Source of the DNA: Minicystis rosea
GTDB lineage: Bacteria > Myxococcota_A > Polyangia > Polyangiales > Polyangiaceae
Assembly (NCBI GenBank): GCA_001931535.1
Contig: CP016211.1
Span: 3,748,501-3,812,500, forward strand
Direction: 5' to 3'
DNA length: 64,000 nt
Position numbers and translations under genes: made by a program. The notes under the pieces are model-generated. The model was not told the DNA's origin. It saw nothing but the letters and a program-made list of their open reading frames with translations, and did no database searches. Within the stretch, counting starts at the first letter, position 1, and the number at the start of each line of letters is the position of its first letter. Of the stretch, positions 8,573 to 16,813 are shown in pieces.

Positions 8573-9658
8573 ATGAATTCGCACAAGAAAGCCGTCCTGC
8601 GCGTCCTGGTCGCGGCCGCGATGTCGGTCCTGCTCACCGCCTGCGGCGGTGGCCTCAACGTGACCCTGCTCAACTCCGCGCAGAAGAAGCCCAACAACGT
8701 GTGGGTCTTCTTCACCGTGGATCGCGGCAAGAAGGAGCCGGTCGGCGGCCTGACTGCGGACGACTTCAAGATCTACGAGGACGGGGACCTCGTCTCGAAG
8801 TTCGAGAGCAAGCAAGTGATCCAGAACCCCGAGGTCGCGGCGGTGATGTACACGATGCTGCTCGTCGACATGAGCGGCAGCATCACCGAGTCCGGCCAGG
8901 CGGACGCGCTCGTCGACTCCGCCAAGTCGTTCGCCGATCGCGTCGGCAAGACGCAGAAGGTCGGCGTGTTCGCGTTCGACGGCGAGGCCAAGATCCACTC
9001 GGTGGTGCCCTTCACCGAGGCTCAGGGCTCGGTGCAAGGCGGCCTCGACGGCCTCCGCAAGTACAAGCCGAAGGACCCGTCGACGAACCTGCACGGCGCC
9101 GTCGTCGAAGGCCTCCGTGAGCTCCGCCGCTCGCTCGACAAGGAGCACAAGCCCCTCAAGTTCGGCACGCTCGTGCTCTTCACCGACGGCACCGATCGCG
9201 CCGGCCGCGTCTCGCGCGACGACATGAAGAAGGAGCTCGACGAGGACAAATACAAGGACTTCGAGATGTACGCCATCGGCGTCGGCGCCGAGATCGAGAA
9301 GGCGCACCTCGACGACGTGGGCCGCAACGGGACGGAGCTCGCGAGCGACAAGAACAAGGTCAAGGAGGCCTTCGACAAGATGGCCGCCAAGATCGAGGCG
9401 CACACGAAGCGCTTCTATCTGCTCTCGTACTGCACGCCGGCGCGTAAGGGCGAGCACGAGGTGACCGTCGAGGCCAACACCAAGAACCCGGATGGCTCCG
9501 GCTCGGTCAAGTACAAGTTCAGCGCCGACGGCTTCGGTCCGCCGCCGGATTGCGATCCCAAGACGCCGCCGTCGTTCGACATGAAATCCACCACGGGCGA
9601 CGCGGACCACAAGGACAAGGCGCCTCCGCCCGCGGCCAAGGGCGGCGCAAAGAAGTAG
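8573..9658 (+). CDS. VWA-domain lipoprotein
   Basis: 361 residues. A signal peptide ends in a lipobox (LTAC, Cys24), so the protein is expected to be lipidated and exported. From about residue 90 a von Willebrand factor A domain begins, with the metal-ion-dependent adhesion motif DMSGS at 99-103, the conserved Thr near DPSTNLHGAV, and VLFTDGTD. Metal-dependent protein binding at the cell surface is the expected role. The tail is rich in Lys, Pro and Ala. ATG 8573 gives an ideal signal peptide. A consensus-like TTGACA lies at 8536-8541, close to the start. Confidence 0.85.
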   Translation: MNSHKKAVLRVLVAAAMSVLLTACGGGLNVTLLNSAQKKPNNVWVFFTVDRGKKEPVGGLTADDFKIYEDGDLVSKFESKQVIQNPEVAAVMYTMLLVDMSGSITESGQADALVDSAKSFADRVGKTQKVGVFAFDGEAKIHSVVPFTEAQGSVQGGLDGLRKYKPKDPSTNLHGAVVEGLRELRRSLDKEHKPLKFGTLVLFTDGTDRAGRVSRDDMKKELDEDKYKDFEMYAIGVGAEIEKAHLDDVGRNGTELASDKNKVKEAFDKMAAKIEAHTKRFYLLSYCTPARKGEHEVTVEANTKNPDGSGSVKYKFSADGFGPPPDCDPKTPPSFDMKSTTGDADHKDKAPPPAAKGGAKK

Positions 9659-9686
9659 CGCGCCTCTGCTACCATGCCTCCTCGCG

Positions 9687-9709
9687 TGGGCGCGTCCATC
9701 ACGCGCCCA
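9687..9709 (+). terminator. Hairpin after the VWA lipoprotein gene
   Basis: Perfect 8-bp arms TGGGCGCG/CGCGCCCA with a 7-nt loop, 28 bp after the stop. There is no T-tract. It ends 19 bp before the next start, so it could also act on that gene's leader. Confidence 0.45.
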
Positions 9710-9728
9710 TCGCCGCGGGGAGGCTCTC

Positions 9729-10676
9729 ATGATCGTCACCCGTCCCGAGATCGCGCGCCTCATCGCGCAGGCCGAAGCGCAGGCCATGAGCCGCGAGCAG
9801 GGGCTCTTCGGCCCCGAGAGCACCACGTGGCGCATCGCGCGCGAGTCGGTGGTCTTCCTCGGCGCCGGACGGGCCGCCCTCCTCCAGCTCGCTCATCCGT
9901 ACGTCGCGCACGCGATCGCGCAGCACTCGGAGACGACGCGCGATCCGGTCGGGCGCTTCAATCGCACGTTCCAAGCCCTTTACGGGATGATCTTCGGCGA
10001 CCTCGGCACCGCCGTGGAGCTCGCGTGGCGCGTGCGCGGGATCCACGACCGCATCCACGGCCCCGTCGACGAGGACGTGGGCCGCTATCCGCGCGGTCAT
10101 CGCTACCACGCCAACGACGCGAGCGCGCTCATGTGGGTGCACGCCACGCTCGTTGACACCGCGGTGATGGCGCACGAGATCGGCTTCGGCCCCATGCCCG
10201 CCGCCGACAAGGAAGCGTATTACTTGGAGCTCAAACGAGCTGCCGCGCTCTTCGGGATCTCGGGCGACGTCCTGCCGCCGAGCTTCACCGCGTTCCAAGC
10301 GTACTGCGCGCGCATGTTCGCCGGCGACGAGCTCGCGGTCGGCAGCGCGGCCCGCGAGATCGCAGGGTTCTTGATGGCGCCCGCGAGCCCGGCCATGCGC
10401 CCGGCGATTCGCTGGTTCACGACGCTCACCGCGGGGATGCTGCCGCCGCGGATCCGCGAAGGTTACGCGCTGCCTTTCGGCCGCGCCGATCGCATGGTGT
10501 ACGCCGCGTCGATGCGCGCGCTGCGCCGAACGTGGCCGCTCATCCCCGCGCGCCTCCGCTTCCGACCGGAGTACCACGAAGCGATGCGCCGCCTCGCAGG
10601 CCGCCCCGGTCCTGATCGCTTGGGCCGCGGCATCGAGCAGATGGTGCTGCGCATGGTGCGGCCCAAGACGGCGTGA
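9729..10676 (+). CDS. Oxygenase MpaB / DUF2236 family protein
   Basis: 315 residues. WRIARESVVFLGAGRAALLQLAHPYVAHAI is the hallmark opening of the DUF2236 family, with the downstream FQALYGMIFGD and the HRYHANDASALMWVHATLVDT block. The family includes latex-clearing protein, a haem b dioxygenase, and fungal MpaB, an oxygenase that cleaves a terpenoid side chain. The His residues in AHPYVAHAI, HRYHAND and WVHATL are candidate haem ligands. The physiological substrate is unknown. The gene ends 3 bp from the convergent PEP-mutase-like gene. Confidence 0.85.
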   Translation: MIVTRPEIARLIAQAEAQAMSREQGLFGPESTTWRIARESVVFLGAGRAALLQLAHPYVAHAIAQHSETTRDPVGRFNRTFQALYGMIFGDLGTAVELAWRVRGIHDRIHGPVDEDVGRYPRGHRYHANDASALMWVHATLVDTAVMAHEIGFGPMPAADKEAYYLELKRAAALFGISGDVLPPSFTAFQAYCARMFAGDELAVGSAAREIAGFLMAPASPAMRPAIRWFTTLTAGMLPPRIREGYALPFGRADRMVYAASMRALRRTWPLIPARLRFRPEYHEAMRRLAGRPGPDRLGRGIEQMVLRMVRPKTA

Positions 10677-10679
10677 CGA

Positions 10680-11471
10680 TCAGGACGCGCTGCGCGCGAA
10701 CAACGCGTTGGCTTCGAGGTACGAGAGATCGGCGGCGAGGAATGGATCGTAGAGGCCGCGATCGAGAAGAGCGCGCGTCGCGTGGCGGGCGGCCGCATAC
10801 GCGACCTCGAGCACGCACGGACCGGCGCTGAGACGACGGACCCCGAGCGCACGCAGCGTCTCGGGCGCTGCGAGGCCGGGGACCATCATGACGTTGAGCG
10901 GCAGCGACGTGCCCTGCGTGACGGCTTGGATGGTCTCCATGTCCGAGAGGCGCGGGACGAAGAGCCCATCGGCGCCGGCGTCCGCGAAGATCCGAGCACG
11001 ATCCAGCACCTCGCTCGCGGTGTCGGCCGGTGACACGAGCCCGCGCAGGACCACACAGGTGCGCGCGTTGATGAAGACGCGCGCACCGACGCGCCGGCGC
11101 ACAGCCTCGATCTTCGCCGCGAGCGCAGCGGCAGGGCCGCCGCCGTCCTCGAGGTTCACGCCCTCGGCGCCTGCGTCGATCATGCGCGCCACGGCGTCGG
11201 CCGCGCCGTGGGGATCGAGCGCATAGCCGCGCTCGAGATCGACGGTGACGGGTCGCTTCACCGCGCCCGCGATGCGCGCCACCGCCTGCGCCAGATCGAC
11301 GAGCGGCAAGCGCTCGCCGTCGGGATGACCATGGGCCCAGGCGACACCGGCGCTGGTGGTGGCGATGGCCTCGGCGCCCGCCTCCTCGACGAGGCGCGCC
11401 GAGAGCACGTCCCACGCGTTGGGCAACACGAGGAGGCGCCCCGGCGCATGGAGCGGGTGGAGGCGGGTCAT
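10680..11471 (-). CDS. Isocitrate lyase/PEP mutase superfamily protein
   Basis: 263 residues forming an apparent TIM barrel of the phosphoenolpyruvate mutase/isocitrate lyase superfamily. PNAWDVLSARLVEEAGAEAIATTSAGVAWAHG is the N-terminal signature and VNLEDG the Mg-binding stretch. The usual INARTD appears here as INARTC, an unusual exchange at a conserved place, and I see no KKCG-type lyase loop. C-C or C-P bond chemistry on a 2-oxoacid is possible, but the substrate is not predictable. The ATG overlaps the repaired stop of the upstream AhpD-like gene by 4 bp, implying an operon. Confidence 0.8.
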   Translation of the reverse strand: MTRLHPLHAPGRLLVLPNAWDVLSARLVEEAGAEAIATTSAGVAWAHGHPDGERLPLVDLAQAVARIAGAVKRPVTVDLERGYALDPHGAADAVARMIDAGAEGVNLEDGGGPAAALAAKIEAVRRRVGARVFINARTCVVLRGLVSPADTASEVLDRARIFADAGADGLFVPRLSDMETIQAVTQGTSLPLNVMMVPGLAAPETLRALGVRRLSAGPCVLEVAYAAARHATRALLDRGLYDPFLAADLSYLEANALFARSAS

Positions 11472-11922
11472 CGCGGCGTCGCCTGGTAAGCGCCGGGGGC
11501 GTGGGGAACGCGATGTTGAAGCGGTTCCAGGTGTTGATGGTCGTCACCGCGAGCGTGAGAGCGACCAGCGCTTCCTCGCCCAGCTCGGCGCGCGCCGCCT
11601 CGTACACGGCGTCGGAGACACCACCGTGCCCGAGGACGGTGAGCGCCTCCGCGAAGGCGAACGCCGCACGCTCGCGGGGAGTGAACTGCGGCGCCTCGCG
11701 CCACACGCAGAGGAGCGCGAGGCGCTCGGAGGTCTCGCCGGCAGCGCGCAGATCCTTGTCGTGCATGTCGACGCAGTAGGCGCAGCCGTTGATCTGCGAG
11801 ACGCGGAGGTAGACGAGCTCGACGAGCCGCTGATCCAGGCCTGACTTGTTCACCTGCCCCTGCAGCGCGAGGAGAGCACGGAAGACGGCGGGGTTCGTGT
11901 CCTTGTAAACGAGTCGGTTCAT
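11468..11922 (-). CDS. AhpD-like carboxymuconolactone decarboxylase family protein, frameshifted near its end
   Basis: About 150 residues. The core INGCAYCVDMHDKDLRAAG carries the CxxCxxxH redox motif of AhpD-like alkylhydroperoxidases. The C-terminus reads NTWNRFNIAFPTPP and then meets a run of five G (11495-11499, plus strand). In the given frame the protein would run on through the next gene to 10540, ending in arginine-rich nonsense. If the run had six G, it would continue GAYQATPR and stop at 11468, overlapping the next ATG as ATGA. I take that as the true end. It is divergent from the MocR gene, its likely regulator. Confidence 0.75.
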
Positions 11923-11960
11923 GCGCACTTGGTAGCGCCGCGGTGGTTCATCGGTAAGAT

Positions 11961-11992
11961 CCACTTTCCGATGGATCGACTGGACCACTTTC
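11961..11992. promoter_or_regulatory. Direct-repeat operator, probably for the MocR regulator
   Basis: CCACTTTC occurs at 11961-11968 and again at 11985-11992, 24 bp apart, in the divergent promoter region between the AhpD-like gene and the MocR gene. On the minus strand this reads AAAGTGGWYC, which resembles AAAGTGG-type boxes reported for PdxR/MocR regulators. A GATCCA/TGGATC inverted repeat lies between them. Confidence 0.55.
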
Positions 11993-12068
11993 TTCCCTCC
12001 CCTGCGCGCCGATCTCATGGCCCAGCGCGACGGTCGTTGCTCCTCGCTCTCGTTGCGGGTGGGCGCTC

Positions 12069-13571
12069 GTGAGCCGGCGCGCCGATCTACGTGAGCTCCC
12101 GATCGAGCTCGACCGCAGGGACGACGTCCCCATTCACAAAGCGCTCTACGATGCGCTGCGCACCGCCATGCTGACGGGACGGCTGCGTCCGGCTGCGCGG
12201 CTGCCGTCGTCGCGGGATTTGGGGGACCAGCTCGGTGTCGCGCGCGGGACGGTCGTGGCCGTGTACGAGCAGCTCGTGAGCGAGGGGTATCTCGAGACGC
12301 GGCGAGGATCGGGCACGATCGTGGCCGAGGGGCTGCCGGATCGGTGGTTCAAGGGAGGCGCGCTGCCGTTGCTCGATGCGCCTCCACGCACAGCACGGCG
12401 GAGCACGCAGCTGTCGCGTTGGGGGAAGGAGCTCGACGGCTCGCCGTTTCCCCTGTCGACAACGGGAAATCCGCGGCCGATGCGGCCTCACATCCCGGCG
12501 GTCGACGCGTTCCCCACGGAGGCGTGGGGGCGGCTCGTGGCCAAGCGCGCGCGGCGCGATGATCGGCTCTGGCTCGCAGGAGGCGACACGCGCGGATACC
12601 GGCCGCTCCGCGAGGTCCTCGCCGAGCACCTCCAGGTCGCGCGCGGCGTGGTGTGCTCCGCGGATCAGATCGTCATCCTCCCGAGCGTGCAGCAGGCGCT
12701 CGACATCGCGGCGCGCCTCACGATCGATCCGGGCGACGAGGTGTGGTTGGAGGATCCCGGCTACATCGGCGCCCGTGTGGTGCTCGCGGCGGCGGGCGCG
12801 ACGATCGTGCCCGTGCCGGTGGACGCGCTGGGGATCGACGTGGCCGCAGGCGTGCGCCTCGCGCCCGAGGCACGGCTCGCGTACGTGACGCCCGGGCATC
12901 AGGCGCCGCTCGGCTTCACGCTGACGATCGAGCGGCGGCTCGCGCTCCTCGATTGGGCGCGGGAGCGGCGCGCCCTCGTCGTGGAGGACGACTACGACAG
13001 CGAATATCGCTACGAGGGTCGGCCGGTGCCGGCGTTGCAAGGACTTGATCGGGCGGGCGTGGTGCTCCACACCGGGACCTTCAGCAAGACGCTGCTGCCT
13101 TCCCTGCGGCTCGCGTATGCGGTGGTGCCCGACGCGCTCGTGGATCGGTTCGTGGCCGCGAAGTCGATCTTCGATCGCTTCACGCCGCCGCTCGGACAAG
13201 CGGCGCTCGCCGACTTCATCGAAGAAGGCCATTTCGGGCGGCACCTGCGGCGCATGCGCGAGATCTACGCCGAACGCCGCGCCGCGCTGCTCTCGGCGAT
13301 CGAGGCCGAGCTCGGCGATACGCTCACCGTCGTCGGCGCGAACGCCGGCCTCGACGTGGCCGTGCAGTTGCCATCGACCATGGATGATCGCACCGTCGAG
13401 CGCGACCTGGCCGGCGCCGGCGTGGAGGCGATCGCCATCTCCCACGAAGCGCTCCGGCGACGGGACGTGAATGGGCTCTTGCTCGGCTTCGCGGCGTTCT
13501 CGCCGGCGCGCCTGCGGAAGGTCGTGGCCACGGCGGCAGCGACGATCCGCGCGACGCGGCGGCGCGCGTGA
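12069..13571 (+). CDS. MocR-type GntR/aminotransferase transcriptional regulator
   Basis: 500 residues from a GTG start. The N-terminal winged helix-turn-helix (residues about 15-85, LPSSRDLGDQLGVARGTVVAVYEQL) is of the GntR family. The rest is a fold-type-I aminotransferase-like domain. The PLP-binding Lys is in TFSKTLLPSLRL near residue 340, and VVEDDYDSEY is the conserved MocR stretch. Such proteins sense pyridoxal phosphate or an amino compound and switch the adjacent gene. Here that target is probably the divergent AhpD/PEP-mutase pair, through the AAAGTGG boxes at 11961-11992. Confidence 0.93.
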   Translation: MSRRADLRELPIELDRRDDVPIHKALYDALRTAMLTGRLRPAARLPSSRDLGDQLGVARGTVVAVYEQLVSEGYLETRRGSGTIVAEGLPDRWFKGGALPLLDAPPRTARRSTQLSRWGKELDGSPFPLSTTGNPRPMRPHIPAVDAFPTEAWGRLVAKRARRDDRLWLAGGDTRGYRPLREVLAEHLQVARGVVCSADQIVILPSVQQALDIAARLTIDPGDEVWLEDPGYIGARVVLAAAGATIVPVPVDALGIDVAAGVRLAPEARLAYVTPGHQAPLGFTLTIERRLALLDWARERRALVVEDDYDSEYRYEGRPVPALQGLDRAGVVLHTGTFSKTLLPSLRLAYAVVPDALVDRFVAAKSIFDRFTPPLGQAALADFIEEGHFGRHLRRMREIYAERRAALLSAIEAELGDTLTVVGANAGLDVAVQLPSTMDDRTVERDLAGAGVEAIAISHEALRRRDVNGLLLGFAAFSPARLRKVVATAAATIRATRRRA

Positions 13572-13618
13572 AGGAGGAGCCTTCGCCGGTGCTCGCTGTT
13601 GTTTGGGGGAGGTCAGGA

Positions 13619-13672
13619 ACGCTTCGAGGAAGCGTGAAGACGCGGGGTGATGGATGAGGCGATCACCCCGCG
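13619..13672. terminator. Two hairpins between convergent genes
   Basis: Arms ACGCTTC/GAAGCGT (13619-13625/13629-13635) and CGCGGGGTGAT/ATCACCCCGCG (13641-13651/13662-13672) are perfect. They sit between the MocR gene and a convergent lipoprotein gene, as expected for a bidirectional terminator. Confidence 0.6.
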
Positions 13673-13682
13673 GAACCCGAGA

Positions 13683-14921
13683 TCAGCGACGCTTGCCGCG
13701 CCCGCCGCCGCCGTGCGCCGGGCCGCCGTGGCCACCGCGCGGCGGAGCCGCATGGCCGCCGCCGTGATCGCGGCCGTGACCCGCGCCGTGATCGCGGACG
13801 CCGTTGTCGTGGTGATCGTGGCGGCCGCGATCTTCCCGCACGTGACCATGCACGTTGACGCGCTCGTCGGCGCGGACGTGCACGCGCTCGCGCACCTCGA
13901 CGCGCTCGCGCACGCCGACGCCCACGCGCCCGCCGCCCCGCACGCCGACGCCCGCGTGCACGCCGACGCCCGCATAGAAGCCGACGCCCACGTGCACGCC
14001 GACGCGCACGGACGGCGTCCAGTGACGCTCGACCATGAACGGCATCGCCACGGCGCGCACGCCGCAGCCGAGACGCGCGCCGAAGCTGAAGCCGACGATG
14101 CCGACGTGCACCGCGGCGGCTGCGCCCACGCCGACGCCGACCGCGAGCGTGACGCGCACGGGATCGACGTCCGCGCGCACGCGGCCCACGTAGTACAGCG
14201 TGCCGGGCTCGCGCTCGAGATCGAGCGTCTCGGTCTCCTCCGCGACGTAGCCGAGGCGCATGCGGCGCTCGCCCGGGTCGATGGGCTGGAGGTCCGGGCC
14301 GAGGACGTAGACGCGCACCTCGCCCGTGGTCTTGTCGGCGACGAGCTCCACCGGCTCACCGCCGATGACCTGAATGGTGCCGCCGTTCGGGCCCTTCTTG
14401 CCGGCCGGGATGTTGACCGCGTTCGCCGCGGTGGCGTCCGCTTCGATCGCGCGCGTGCCGCCGCGCGGAACGTGAAGCGCGCCGCTCCAGGTCTTGCCCG
14501 CGATGACGAGGTCGTACTGGATCTCGGTGAGATCCGCCTCGAGCGCCGGGCCCGCGGCGACGATGTGCCCTTCGGGCGTGAGCGTGACGTACTCGATGTC
14601 GTCCGCGGCCTCGCCCGGCCAGGTGACCACGCCGGTGATGTCCTTCGTGATCGGCTTGCCTTCGGTGTCCTTGACGATCGCTTCGACGCGGCCGTCGGGC
14701 GTGACGCTCCAGGTGATGGTGCCCTGCTCGCTCTCCTCGACGATCGTCGACTCGGGCGTCATCTCGGCACCGCTCCCTGCAGCGGCGGGCGCGGCTTCCG
14801 CCGACGCGCTCGCGCTCGCCACAGCCTCGGCGCCGCCATCCGCCGACTTCTTCGCGCAACCGGCGAGCGACGCAGCGCAGACCAGGGACAGAACGACGCC
14901 GATGCACGTGCGCTCGAACAT
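13683..14921 (-). CDS. Lipoprotein with Gly/Val/His repeat tail, function unknown
   Basis: 412 residues. The signal peptide ends LAGC (Cys22), followed by an Ala/Ser linker to about residue 55. Residues 60-250 look like a folded beta-rich region (EQGTITWSVTPDGRVEAIV). The last 150 residues are low complexity: repeated VGVHVGVG/VRERVEVRERV units, then a His/Gly-rich end (HGHVRED, HDHHDNG, GHGRDHGGGH) that could bind metal. A strong Shine-Dalgarno (GAGGAGGTAACTC) precedes the ATG, and five 13-bp tandem repeats lie about 150 bp upstream. I do not recognise the family. Confidence 0.7.
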   Translation of the reverse strand: MFERTCIGVVLSLVCAASLAGCAKKSADGGAEAVASASASAEAAPAAAGSGAEMTPESTIVEESEQGTITWSVTPDGRVEAIVKDTEGKPITKDITGVVTWPGEAADDIEYVTLTPEGHIVAAGPALEADLTEIQYDLVIAGKTWSGALHVPRGGTRAIEADATAANAVNIPAGKKGPNGGTIQVIGGEPVELVADKTTGEVRVYVLGPDLQPIDPGERRMRLGYVAEETETLDLEREPGTLYYVGRVRADVDPVRVTLAVGVGVGAAAAVHVGIVGFSFGARLGCGVRAVAMPFMVERHWTPSVRVGVHVGVGFYAGVGVHAGVGVRGGGRVGVGVRERVEVRERVHVRADERVNVHGHVREDRGRHDHHDNGVRDHGAGHGRDHGGGHAAPPRGGHGGPAHGGGGRGKRR

Positions 14922-15300
14922 GAGTTACCTCCTCGACACAGGGGTTTGGCTGCCAGGGGGCAAGGCCAGAGTCTGAATCAGTGTCGACGTGTGCTGACCA
15001 TAACTCCATCCACACCGCATGAAACGCTGGAAATGCGCAGCGATCGTGCTCGGCACGAATTCGACGCGTGGTATCGAACGATGGTATCGTGACCTGGTAT
15101 TGAGATCTGGTATCGGCACCTGGTATCGCGAGCGACCATCGTAATCGTGAATTTATCCGACGCGGGCGGCTGCCGTCATGCTTTCTCGCGCATGCGTCGA
15201 CGCAAGGTGCCCCGCGTCACGCCGCATCAGGCCCATCGCGCCAAGCGACGGGCGTCAGCGACGACTCTGGCCGAGCATTCGTGTCGCGGCGACGAGCCCA
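14922..15300. other. Intergenic region with tandem repeats
   Basis: 379 bp between two minus-strand genes. Apart from the 13-bp repeat array at 15069-15133, I see no coding frame, RNA gene or terminator. Confidence 0.6.
15069..15133. repeat. Five tandem 13-bp repeats, TGGTATCG core
   Basis: TGGTATCG starts at 15069, 15082, 15095 (as TGGTATTG), 15108 and 15121, an exact 13-bp period. The first eight bases are conserved and the last five vary (AACGA, TGACC, AGATC, GCACC, CGAGC). A conserved core with variable spacer is more like an array of protein-binding sites than slippage. It lies upstream of the lipoprotein gene at 13683-14921. Confidence 0.85.
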
Positions 15301-16665
15301 TCACTCCCAGCGAAGCATGGTTTTCGGCGAGCGCGTGCGGAGGATCACGTCGCGTGGGCCGTCGGTCGCGGTGCGACGCGCGGCGATCCAGACATCGCGT
15401 TCGCCCACGACGCGGATGTCGAACATCTCCCAAGTGCCGGCGCCGAGCGGCGCTTGCTCCCATGATCCGCCGGCGGAAGCGCGACGCCAGAGCGCGTGAT
15501 CGGTGACCAACCAGAGCACGCCGTCGGCGGTGCCGGCGAGGCCGCGCACCACCGCGACGCCGGCCGGAAGCGGCTCCGCACCCCACGTCGCGCCGTCGAA
15601 ATGATAGAGGCGCGAGGCCGACGGCGGCTTGCCGATGTCTTCCAACGCGGCGACGTAAACGTCACTCGCGCTGCGCGCGAACATCGCTTGGTGCGCGAGC
15701 GCGCTCGAGACGCCGGGGAGCACGTCGACGATGCCCACCGGGCCTGTGCCCGCCGCATCGACGGCAGCGGTATCGATGGCGCCGGCGTCGGTCGTGGTGG
15801 CCGAGGCCACCGCGGCGGCGACGGCTGCGGAGGCGACGCCGACCGATGCCGCCGCCGCCGATCCCGCCGCCACCGAGCCGGCATCCCCTACGAGCGGCAC
15901 GCCTGCATCGGAGGCCGCGACGCTGCTCGACGCTGGCCAGCGGATGACGACGTAACGCTTCGCCGATGCGCCCGCGCCCGCGGCGATGTCGGGCTTGCAC
16001 ACGCCGGGCGCCCACACCTCGCCGGTGCGGACCGCCGCGAGATCACTGACGACGAGCGTCTTCTCGCACGATGGATCGGCGAGATGAACATTGGGTAGAT
16101 CGTCGGGCGGCTTGGGCAGGCTCGGCTCGACGACCTTGATCTTGAGGTGCCCCGACGACGTGGAGGCGGCGAGGATGCGGTGCTTCGACCACGGGGCGAT
16201 CGCTGGCTTCCAATCCTCCGCGAGCTGTTTGAAGCCGTCGCGACCGAGCCGGAAGAGCGGGTGCGCCTCGGGCTTCCCATCGTCCTTCTGCTTCTCGAAC
16301 GAGAGCCAGATCGAATTCGGCATCCGCCCCGAAGCACGCAGAATGCGTCCGGGTCCCGATGGAAGACCAGCCGGCATCGGGCCATCGGCGAGCTCGCCCT
16401 CGCCGGTGGCGCGCGCCCATCGAGCTCGCGCGGCGTCGGCGACGACGACACCGTTCTCCAAGGCCGAAAACACGACCGGCGCGCGCGACTCGAGCACGAC
16501 GGAAAACGGCCCCGGCAGCGCCTCGGGTGACGGCGCCTTCTCGACGGAAGCCGTGGTCGTGGGCGCGGGCGGCGGTTGCTGTTGATCCCGGCCATTGCCG
16601 CAGGCGACGAGCGGCGCGGTCAGAGAGAGGAGCAACGCGGTCCGCAAAGCCAGGCTCGATGTCAT
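15301..16665 (-). CDS. Lipoprotein, probable beta-propeller, function unknown
   Basis: 454 residues. The signal peptide and lipobox LVAC (Cys22) are followed by a Pro/Thr/Ser linker. Several blocks such as IWLSFEKQ, VVADAARARWA, VYVAALEDIGK, LWLVTDHALWRRASAGG and VWIAARR recur in the manner of beta-propeller blades, interrupted by an Ala/Val/Ser-rich insert at about residues 265-340. This is a common layout for surface lipoproteins of this lineage. ATG 16665 is preferred: it gives an ideal lipoprotein signal, and a TAGAGT box lies just upstream. The longer frame (from 16845) overlaps the divergent kinase start. Confidence 0.7.
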   Translation of the reverse strand: MTSSLALRTALLLSLTAPLVACGNGRDQQQPPPAPTTTASVEKAPSPEALPGPFSVVLESRAPVVFSALENGVVVADAARARWARATGEGELADGPMPAGLPSGPGRILRASGRMPNSIWLSFEKQKDDGKPEAHPLFRLGRDGFKQLAEDWKPAIAPWSKHRILAASTSSGHLKIKVVEPSLPKPPDDLPNVHLADPSCEKTLVVSDLAAVRTGEVWAPGVCKPDIAAGAGASAKRYVVIRWPASSSVAASDAGVPLVGDAGSVAAGSAAAASVGVASAAVAAAVASATTTDAGAIDTAAVDAAGTGPVGIVDVLPGVSSALAHQAMFARSASDVYVAALEDIGKPPSASRLYHFDGATWGAEPLPAGVAVVRGLAGTADGVLWLVTDHALWRRASAGGSWEQAPLGAGTWEMFDIRVVGERDVWIAARRTATDGPRDVILRTRSPKTMLRWE

Positions 16666-16676
16666 CGGAGCCGCCG

Positions 16677-16682
16677 ACTCTA
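16677..16682 (-). promoter_or_regulatory. Possible -10 box TAGAGT
   Basis: Minus-strand TAGAGT, 11 nt before the ATG at 16665. It is the same type of box as before other genes here. Confidence 0.3.
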
Positions 16683-16813
16683 TCATCCCTTCACCCTTCG
16701 CCGCGGCGCGATCGCTTCGCGAAGAAGCCACGGGATCCCGGGCGTCGGCGGCCGGCCGAGCCTCGCGCGGGTGCTCTTGACACTCCGCGAGGCCATCGGG
16801 CCTCCTGGCGAGC

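Noticed and set aside
10540..11468. Extension of the AhpD-like reading frame across the PEP-mutase gene
   Set aside because: The extension is arginine-rich with no domain, overlaps a clear gene on the same strand, and disappears if one G is added at 11495-11499.
13647..15092. Plus-strand open frame opposite the Gly/His-rich lipoprotein
   Set aside because: It is mostly alternating Ala/His/Asp, the complement of the repeat tail. The minus-strand frame has a signal peptide and Shine-Dalgarno.
15069..15133. CRISPR array or replication origin
   Set aside because: The repeats are 13 bp with 5-bp variable parts, too short for CRISPR, and there are no cas or rep genes or DnaA-type boxes.
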